Below are positions 1-3,734 of a DNA stretch of 5,814 bases, piece by piece (positions within the stretch are counted from its first letter, which is position 1; every line of letters starts with the position of its first letter). The DNA comes from Gammaproteobacteria bacterium (GTDB lineage: Bacteria > Pseudomonadota > Gammaproteobacteria > Pseudomonadales > Porticoccaceae). Location: contig QNFO01000094.1 in NCBI GenBank assembly GCA_003646355.1, positions 1 through 5,814 on the forward strand, written 5' to 3'. Under the pieces are notes generated by a model that ran no database searches, was not told where the DNA came from, and worked only from the letters and a program-made list of their open reading frames with translations. The position numbers were made by a program, and so were the translations under genes.

Positions 1-1
1 A

Positions 2-313
2 ATCGCCTGTTTCATACTCACTCTGCTACTCACAGAATTGGTCACCAACAATGCAGCAGCCGTGCTCGTCTTCCCCATTGCGCTCAGCATGGCCAGCCAA
101 TACCAAACAGACCCCATGCCTTTTATTATGGCTGTCGCCTTTGGCGCCAGTGCTAGTTTTATTTCACCCCACGGTTATCAAACCAACCTGATGGTCTACA
201 GTGCCGGTAATTATCAATTATTAGATTATCTAAAAACCGGCCTGCCGATTTCCCTGCTTTACACAACCATAGCCCTCATCACCATCCCTATTGTCTATCC
301 TTTTTACCCTTAG
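2..313 (+). CDS. SLC13-type anion/sodium symporter family permease, C-terminal fragment (5' end outside window)
   Basis: This is the last 103 residues of an inner-membrane transporter; the reading frame is open to the left edge, so the real start lies outside the window. SLC13/DASS permeases carry dicarboxylates, sulfate or related anions across the inner membrane. The sequence shows the family signature TELVTNNAAAVLVFPIA (residues 11-27 of the fragment), then a hydrophobic stretch and a SPHGYQTNLMVYSAGNY segment. The latter matches the second conserved block usually written GYQTNLMVYGPGGY in the long bacterial members that carry TrkA-C domains. A last membrane helix follows (GLPISLLYTTIALITIPIV) and the protein ends soon after, at the normal family C-terminus, with stop TAG at 311-313. 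The usual GPG is SAG here. Substrate cannot be told from this fragment. The family is secure; the TrkA-C subfamily is an inference. Confidence 0.88.
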   Translation: MACFILTLLLTELVTNNAAAVLVFPIALSMASQYQTDPMPFIMAVAFGASASFISPHGYQTNLMVYSAGNYQLLDYLKTGLPISLLYTTIALITIPIVYPFYP

Positions 314-370
314 AAAGCCTTTAAGCCGACTCACTACGGGCAGGATTTAACACCCGGCATGTATCCCCTA

Positions 371-399
371 TTGAGTAGCACGCGCCCTACCGTTAAGAT
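371..399 (+). promoter_or_regulatory. Putative sigma70 promoter of the tRNA-Arg gene with GC-rich discriminator
   Basis: A -35-like TTGAGT (371-376) and a -10-like TAAGAT (394-399) are separated by exactly 17 bp, each matching the consensus at 4 of 6 positions. The bases right after the -10 box (GAGCGCCGC, 400-408) are G+C rich, as is typical of stringently controlled stable-RNA promoters. Transcription would begin near 406, about 25 bases ahead of the mature tRNA. The rest of 314-430 shows no coding frame and no clear terminator for the upstream transporter. Assignment is by position and motif match only. Confidence 0.5.
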
Positions 400-430
400 G
401 AGCGCCGCACAAACGATGCCTGCATCAACT

Positions 431-507
431 GCCCCGGTGGCACAGCTGGATAGCGCGGCCCCCTCCTAAGGGGCAGGTCAGAGGTTCGAATCCTCTCCGG
501 GGCACCA
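431..507 (+). tRNA. tRNA-Arg, anticodon CCT
   Basis: The 77-base gene folds as a full cloverleaf. The acceptor stem GCCCCGG (431-437) pairs perfectly with CCGGGGC (497-503), followed by discriminator A504 and an encoded CCA (505-507). The anticodon stem GCCCC/GGGGC (458-462, 470-474) encloses loop CTCCTAA, giving anticodon CCT (465-467), which reads the rare arginine codon AGG. The T arm is AGAGG/CCTCT (480-484, 492-496) around TTCGAAT. The D arm (440-456) has the loop GG (448-449) and one A-C mismatch in its stem. The known bacterial arginine identity bases A20 (450), C35 (466) and T36 (467) are present. rsmE begins 56 bases downstream on the same strand. Confidence 0.97.
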
Positions 508-508
508 A

Positions 509-530
509 TAACTATTTAACGAAATAGTTA
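509..530 (+). other. Perfect 9-bp hairpin directly after the tRNA CCA end
   Basis: TAACTATTT (509-517) and AAATAGTTA (522-530) are exact inverted repeats around the 4-base loop AACG, starting one base after the CCA. The stem is A+T rich and no T-run follows on either strand, so it does not look like a classical intrinsic terminator. It could be a tRNA 3' trailer structure that guides processing, or a weak terminator. The role is inferred only from position. Confidence 0.5.
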
Positions 531-531
531 C

Positions 532-549
532 GCAGGCAATTTATCCTGC
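532..549 (+). other. Short inverted repeat just upstream of the rsmE start
   Basis: GCAGG (532-536) and CCTGC (545-549) form a possible 5-bp stem with an 8-base loop, one base after the preceding hairpin and 14 bases before the preferred rsmE start. It could affect ribosome access or be chance. No good Shine-Dalgarno sequence is seen between it and either candidate start. Confidence 0.25.
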
Positions 550-563
550 TAATGCGTAACTCA

Positions 564-1307
564 ATGAACCTCTTACTCCTCCACCCCGACGACTTTATTA
601 GCGACAAGCACGTACAAATACGTGGCCGACGTTTGCTACATTTAAACAAAGTCATCAAAGCCAAACCCGGTGATTATTTAAAAGCGGGGCGGCTCAATGG
701 AAAAATAGGCCGAGCACAGCTTCTTAGCATCGACAGTGATATCGCCGAACTAAGCATTGAACTCACTGACACCCCACCCCCTGCACTGCCCATTAATCTA
801 ATCCTGGCCCTGCCTCGACCGAAAGTGCTGCGCCGCATTTTGCAGGCCGCCACCAGCCTGGGCATTAAACACATACATTTAATTGCTAGCTGGCGGGTAG
901 AAAAAAGCTACTGGCAAAGCCCTTTTCTCGAAGCGGATAAAATCCACGAGCAGTTAATACTCGGCCTTGAACAGTCCATCGACACCCAGCTGCCCGAGGT
1001 TCATCTGCACCCCTTATTCAAACCCTTTGTCGAGGATGAACTCGACACTATCGCTGCTAATTCAACACGGCTCGTCGCTCACCCCCAGGCAACTGAGGCG
1101 ATAGGGTCTACCCCACTGAACGCGCTGACGCTTGCCATCGGCCCAGAGGGCGGGTTTATTCCCTACGAAATTGAAAAGTTTGCCGAACTCGGCTTTGCTG
1201 CTGCTTCGCTAGGGCCGAGAATTCTCACTGTTGAAGTCGCGGTGAGTAGCTTAATAAGCCGCTTCGCCGTCAATCTGGAAAATGAAGGTCGCAGCAGACA
1301 TAATTAG
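564..1307 (+). CDS. rsmE: RsmE-family 16S rRNA (uracil-1498-N3)-methyltransferase
   Basis: RsmE methylates N3 of U1498 in 16S rRNA of the 30S subunit using S-adenosylmethionine, in the cytoplasm. The 247-residue product has the family length (about 240). Residues 1-70 form the PUA-like RNA-binding part, and 75-235 the SPOUT (knotted) methyltransferase domain. Visible motifs are LPRPKVLRR (83-91), RVEKSYWQSPFLE (111-123), EQLILGLEQ (129-137), FKPFVED (152-158), the SAM-binding loop AIGPEGG (191-197) and LGPRIL (216-221). This pattern resembles the Pseudomonas-type RsmE proteins as I recall them. The usual RVETAV after GPRIL is TVEVAV (222-227), which is odd. I chose the ATG at 564 because these relatives begin MNLLLL; an ATG at 552 would add four residues (MRNS). 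Neither start has a strong Shine-Dalgarno sequence. The gene may be co-transcribed with the upstream tRNA and the downstream methyltransferase gene. Confidence 0.9.
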   Translation: MNLLLLHPDDFISDKHVQIRGRRLLHLNKVIKAKPGDYLKAGRLNGKIGRAQLLSIDSDIAELSIELTDTPPPALPINLILALPRPKVLRRILQAATSLGIKHIHLIASWRVEKSYWQSPFLEADKIHEQLILGLEQSIDTQLPEVHLHPLFKPFVEDELDTIAANSTRLVAHPQATEAIGSTPLNALTLAIGPEGGFIPYEIEKFAELGFAAASLGPRILTVEVAVSSLISRFAVNLENEGRSRHN

Positions 1308-1325
1308 GCACACAAATTAGTGCCT
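1306..1325 (+). other. 6-bp inverted repeat at the rsmE stop codon
   Basis: AGGCAC (1306-1311) and GTGCCT (1320-1325) can pair around an 8-base loop. The left arm overlaps the last two bases of the rsmE stop codon. No T-run follows, so termination is doubtful; it may be an mRNA stability or attenuating structure, or chance. The next gene begins 28 bases after it. Confidence 0.3.
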
Positions 1326-1341
1326 GCATCCGCTCAAAAAA

Positions 1342-1347
1342 TGAGGA
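1342..1347 (+). promoter_or_regulatory. Ribosome binding site for the membrane methyltransferase gene
   Basis: TGAGGA lies six bases ahead of the ATG at 1354. It selects that start over the internal in-frame ATG at 1393 (Met14), which has no comparable site. Confidence 0.7.
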
Positions 1348-1353
1348 CAGCCA

Positions 1354-1848
1354 ATGACAGATCCAACGCCAGACCACATTGACGGGGCAGACATGCCGCT
1401 ACCACCGGCCATCTATCCCTTAATCTGTGTCGGCGGCGGCTATTTCCTGGATAAATATATACCCCTTGCTGCCCCTGAGTTTTTGACCACAGAGCCAGCC
1501 ATCAACGACAAACTTGCCGCCGCTGCATTGATCAGCTCACTACTACTCATCGCCTGGGCTATCCGCACCTTAAAATCCAACAAAACCACCCTGCTGCCAC
1601 ACAGGGCTGTCGCCACCCTGGTCACCAGTGGACCCTTTCGCTATTCTCGCAATCCAATTTATCTTGGCTTCACTCTCCTTTTACTCGCTATGTTTTTTTC
1701 CACACTCAACATGTGGCTGGCCATTTTTCTGCCCCTGAATATAGGACTGCTACAGCACTATGTTATTTTGCCAGAGGAGAAACATCTCAGGCAGCGCTTC
1801 GAATCAGGCTTTGATGATTACCGATCCAGAGTCAGACGCTGGATTTAA
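1354..1848 (+). CDS. Small integral-membrane methyltransferase, isoprenylcysteine/phospholipid methyltransferase (ICMT/PEMT) type
   Basis: The 164-residue protein has about four hydrophobic segments (near residues 17-31, 52-71, 102-118 and 119-137) and the C-terminal signature of bacterial ICMT/PEMT-like methyltransferases. That signature comprises LVTSGPFRYSRNPIYLG (89-105), the acidic pair in LPEEKHL (139-145), RFESGFDDY (148-156) and the basic end RSRVRRWI (157-164). In characterised relatives the RNP-Y region and the C-terminal acidic and basic residues bind S-adenosylmethionine at the membrane surface. The bacterial substrate is generally unknown; prenylated-protein methylation is not implied. 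The length is normal for the family. A good ribosome binding site sits at 1342-1347. The gene lies 46 bases after rsmE in the same direction, so a shared transcript is possible. Family is confident, substrate is not. Confidence 0.87.
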   Translation: MTDPTPDHIDGADMPLPPAIYPLICVGGGYFLDKYIPLAAPEFLTTEPAINDKLAAAALISSLLLIAWAIRTLKSNKTTLLPHRAVATLVTSGPFRYSRNPIYLGFTLLLLAMFFSTLNMWLAIFLPLNIGLLQHYVILPEEKHLRQRFESGFDDYRSRVRRWI

Positions 1849-1900
1849 TCGTCAAGCCAAGCAGCACTCGTCATTAAGTACCCCAAAAAATTCACACTCA

Positions 1901-1934
1901 CCCTGCCTGTCTCTTGCTTTAGTCCGGCGCAGGG
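1901..1934 (+). other. CCCTGC/GCAGGG inverted repeat spanning the tetR -35 box
   Basis: CCCTGC (1901-1906) is repeated in inverted form as GCAGGG (1929-1934) with 22 bases between. The pair brackets the putative -35 box and ends just before the -10 box. It could be a second regulator site or chance; a 6-bp arm with a long gap is weak evidence. The rest of this 143-base intergenic stretch (1849-1991) has no coding frame and no clear terminator for the methyltransferase gene. Confidence 0.2.
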
Positions 1935-1942
1935 ATTAAAAT
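1914..1942 (+). promoter_or_regulatory. Putative sigma70 promoter of the tetR-adaptor-pump operon
   Basis: A -35-like TTGCTT (1914-1919, 3 of 6 consensus bases) and a -10-like TAAAAT (1937-1942, 5 of 6) are 17 bp apart. Transcription would begin near 1949, leaving a leader of about 42 bases before the ATG at 1992. The start site would fall inside the palindrome at 1942-1960, which fits repression by the gene's own product. Confidence 0.6.
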
Positions 1943-1960
1943 TAACTAAACGTTCGTTAA
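1942..1960. promoter_or_regulatory. Putative TetR operator, 19-bp imperfect palindrome
   Basis: The site has outer half-sites TTAAC (1942-1946) and GTTAA (1956-1960) and inner AA (1948-1949) and TT (1953-1954), symmetric about C1951. Seven of the nine base pairs flanking the centre are complementary. It begins at the last base of the -10 box and covers the expected transcription start, 31 bases upstream of the TetR-type gene. TetR dimers commonly bind such palindromes in their own promoters. Binding is inferred, not shown. Confidence 0.6.
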
Positions 1961-1991
1961 GTCACACTTTTGACCCGCTAGAGTCTGCCTG

Positions 1992-2585
1992 ATGCCCAGC
2001 ACACCCCGTAAATCACGAGAAGATATTCTCAGCCTCGCCGTTCCTTTATTCGCCAGGTCCGGTTTCGATGGTGTGTCCATACGCGATGTCGCCAGCCAAA
2101 TAGAACTAACACCAGCGGCCCTGTACTACCACTTTAAAGACAAGGAAGAGCTGTACTTCGAAACGGTTAAACATGCCTTTGAAACCAAAACTAGCGCGGC
2201 GAAAGATCTTATCGAGAGTAGCAGCGACCCCATCGCCAATCTCGAAAGTTTTATCACCTGGTTTGTCCAAACATTAGACAGAGAAAAAGATTTCCAAAAA
2301 CTGCTGCAGTGGGTTTTGCTCGATAGTAATCCGGCACGTATGCAGAGCCTTGTTAAAGGTGTTTTTTCTGATTTGTTTATGACGACTAGAACGCTAGCGG
2401 AAAAATTCAGTCCCCCTTACGACCCCCACATGCTGTCAATCTCAATTATCGGACTCGTGCTCTGTCACTTTCAAAGCCAACAGGGCCGACAGTTTTTGCC
2501 CGGCAACAAAGCTGTGCACGACAAGCCAAAGGTGATTAGCGCACATATCATCAATCTTTTGACAAACGGCCTGCCCACAAATTAA
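1992..2585 (+). CDS. TetR/AcrR-family transcriptional regulator, probable local repressor of the efflux operon
   Basis: The 197-residue protein has the usual TetR length. The N-terminal DNA-binding domain covers about residues 8-55: helix 1 (REDILSLAVPLFARSGF, 9-25), then the helix-turn-helix VSIRDVASQIELTPAALYYHFKDKEELY (28-55), with the recognition helix near TPAALYYHF (40-48). The rest is a mostly helical, variable domain for ligand binding and dimer formation, with no motif that reveals the ligand. Proteins of this kind typically repress neighbouring efflux genes and release DNA when a pump substrate binds. The gene precedes the adaptor and pump genes on the same strand, 66 bases from the adaptor start with no terminator between. 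Its promoter overlaps a palindrome, suggesting autorepression. A weak TAGAG (1979-1983) lies eight bases before the ATG. Confidence 0.93.
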   Translation: MPSTPRKSREDILSLAVPLFARSGFDGVSIRDVASQIELTPAALYYHFKDKEELYFETVKHAFETKTSAAKDLIESSSDPIANLESFITWFVQTLDREKDFQKLLQWVLLDSNPARMQSLVKGVFSDLFMTTRTLAEKFSPPYDPHMLSISIIGLVLCHFQSQQGRQFLPGNKAVHDKPKVISAHIINLLTNGLPTN

Positions 2586-2635
2586 CAACTTAGGTCTATG
2601 ATTAAGCTCACCACACACATTTCGCAACACTTATC

Positions 2636-2647
2636 AGGAAAACGGGA
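2636..2647 (+). promoter_or_regulatory. Purine-rich ribosome binding region favouring the adaptor start at 2652
   Basis: AGGA (2636-2639) and GGGA (2644-2647) lie 12 and 4 bases before the ATG at 2652. Spacing is not ideal for either, but together with the signal peptide that begins at this ATG they favour it over the in-frame ATG at 2598. Confidence 0.45.
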
Positions 2648-2651
2648 TCCC

Positions 2652-3734
2652 ATGTCCACACCCCGCGTAACACTCGCTAGCCTCCTACTTTTATCCAGCG
2701 CTCTACTGGGCTGTAATGACCAACCTGAGGAGCTCACTCGCACCACCAAAGAGTGGACACTGCCCATCATGACCCTCAGCGAAACGACACTAGCGAATGA
2801 ATACACAGTGATCGGCTCGGTCATATCTGATCAGCGCATCGACATTAGCTCTAAAATAATCGGCTATATCAAGACCCTGACGGTGCGTGAAGGTGACCTG
2901 GTAAAGCGTGGCCAGTTGCTACTTAACCTGGATGATGTCGGCATTGAAAATGCCATTCTGCAAGCCCAGGCCGGTGTCGATTCGGCGCGAGCCCTCAGCA
3001 AAGACCTCTCCTCCGATGTCCAGCGCTTCGAAAAACTCTTTAAAGAAGGCAGTATTTCAGAGGTCAAACTGCGCAAAACTCGCCTGCAATACAACACGGC
3101 CCAAGAAGGGCTGGCCAGTGCTAAAGCCGCCCTCGCCACGGCACGCTCCCAGCGCCAATACAGCCATATTGAAAGCCCGGCCGACGGCATTATCTCCGCT
3201 CGTTATAAACAAGCTGGCGACCTCGCATCCCCCGGCGTGCCCCTGTTGACCCTCGAGTCCCGCGACCAACTGCTGTTTGAAACCTTCGTTGCCGAGTCCC
3301 AACTACTCCACATTGATATTGGCGATACCGTGCGCCTGGCTATCGACAATGCGTCTGAAGACCTCATCGGTAGCGTTGCGCAAATTGTTCATGCCGGCGA
3401 CCCCATCTCTCGCACCTACAAAGTAAAAATCAAACTGCCCAACATCACCGGGCTACATTCCGGCATGTTTGGTCGCGCCCATTTCAAGGTCGGTGAGGAA
3501 GATAACCTTGTCGTACCCCGCAGCGCCATCATCATCAAGGGCGGTCTCGATGGTGTTTACGTAGTAGATGAAAATGAGCGTATACATTTCCGCTGGGTAC
3601 GGCCCAAACGCCAGTGGCCCGAGGTGATAGAAATTGCTGCAGGGCTTAAAGCGGGAGAGCGCATTGTCGTGACAGCCACGGCCGGCCTCAGTGAAGATGA
3701 TCGGGTACTCGCGGAGGTTGCTAACGGTGAGTAA
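2652..3734 (+). CDS. RND efflux periplasmic adaptor subunit (membrane fusion protein), lipoprotein
   Basis: The adaptor links an inner-membrane RND pump to an outer-membrane channel. Starting at 2652 the 360-residue product opens with a lipoprotein signal peptide: positive R5, hydrophobic core 6-19 and lipobox LLGC (18-21), so C21 would be lipid-anchored. Next come the first half of the lipoyl-like barrel-sandwich domain (about 62-95, with GYIKTLTVREGDLVKRGQLL at 71-90), a coiled-coil hairpin (about 96-170), the second lipoyl half (171-205, with IESPADGIIS at 173-182), a beta-barrel (about 206-283, ending GMFGRAHF) and a membrane-proximal domain (VPRSAI at 288-293 onward). The order and length match AcrA/MexA-type proteins. 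The in-frame ATG at 2598 would add 18 residues ahead of the signal peptide and is less likely. The 3' end overlaps the pump gene by 8 bp. Confidence 0.93.
   Translation: MSTPRVTLASLLLLSSALLGCNDQPEELTRTTKEWTLPIMTLSETTLANEYTVIGSVISDQRIDISSKIIGYIKTLTVREGDLVKRGQLLLNLDDVGIENAILQAQAGVDSARALSKDLSSDVQRFEKLFKEGSISEVKLRKTRLQYNTAQEGLASAKAALATARSQRQYSHIESPADGIISARYKQAGDLASPGVPLLTLESRDQLLFETFVAESQLLHIDIGDTVRLAIDNASEDLIGSVAQIVHAGDPISRTYKVKIKLPNITGLHSGMFGRAHFKVGEEDNLVVPRSAIIIKGGLDGVYVVDENERIHFRWVRPKRQWPEVIEIAAGLKAGERIVVTATAGLSEDDRVLAEVANGE
3713..3717 (+). promoter_or_regulatory. Shine-Dalgarno site that fixes the GTG start of the pump gene
   Basis: GGAGG sits inside the end of the adaptor gene, nine bases before the GTG at 3727. 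The next in-frame ATG of the pump frame is about 90 codons further on and would remove the first membrane helix, so the GTG is the clear choice. Confidence 0.8.

Noticed and set aside
431..507. tRNA-Arg gene as an attachment site for an integrated element
   Set aside because: No repeat of the tRNA 3' end, integrase or phage-like gene is seen in the window; flanking genes look like normal chromosomal genes.
509..530. Hairpin after the tRNA as an intrinsic terminator
   Set aside because: The stem is A+T rich and neither strand has a T-run after it, so I list it only as a hairpin of unknown role.
516..545. A separate rsmE promoter (TTAACG, 18 bp, TTTATC)
   Set aside because: Both boxes are poor matches and the start point would leave almost no leader, so it is too weak to report as a feature.
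2908..3249. Second + strand frame of 113 codons within the adaptor gene
   Set aside because: It is an out-of-frame overlap of the adaptor's coiled-coil and lipoyl region, low in recognisable structure and high in Pro/Lys/Ser.
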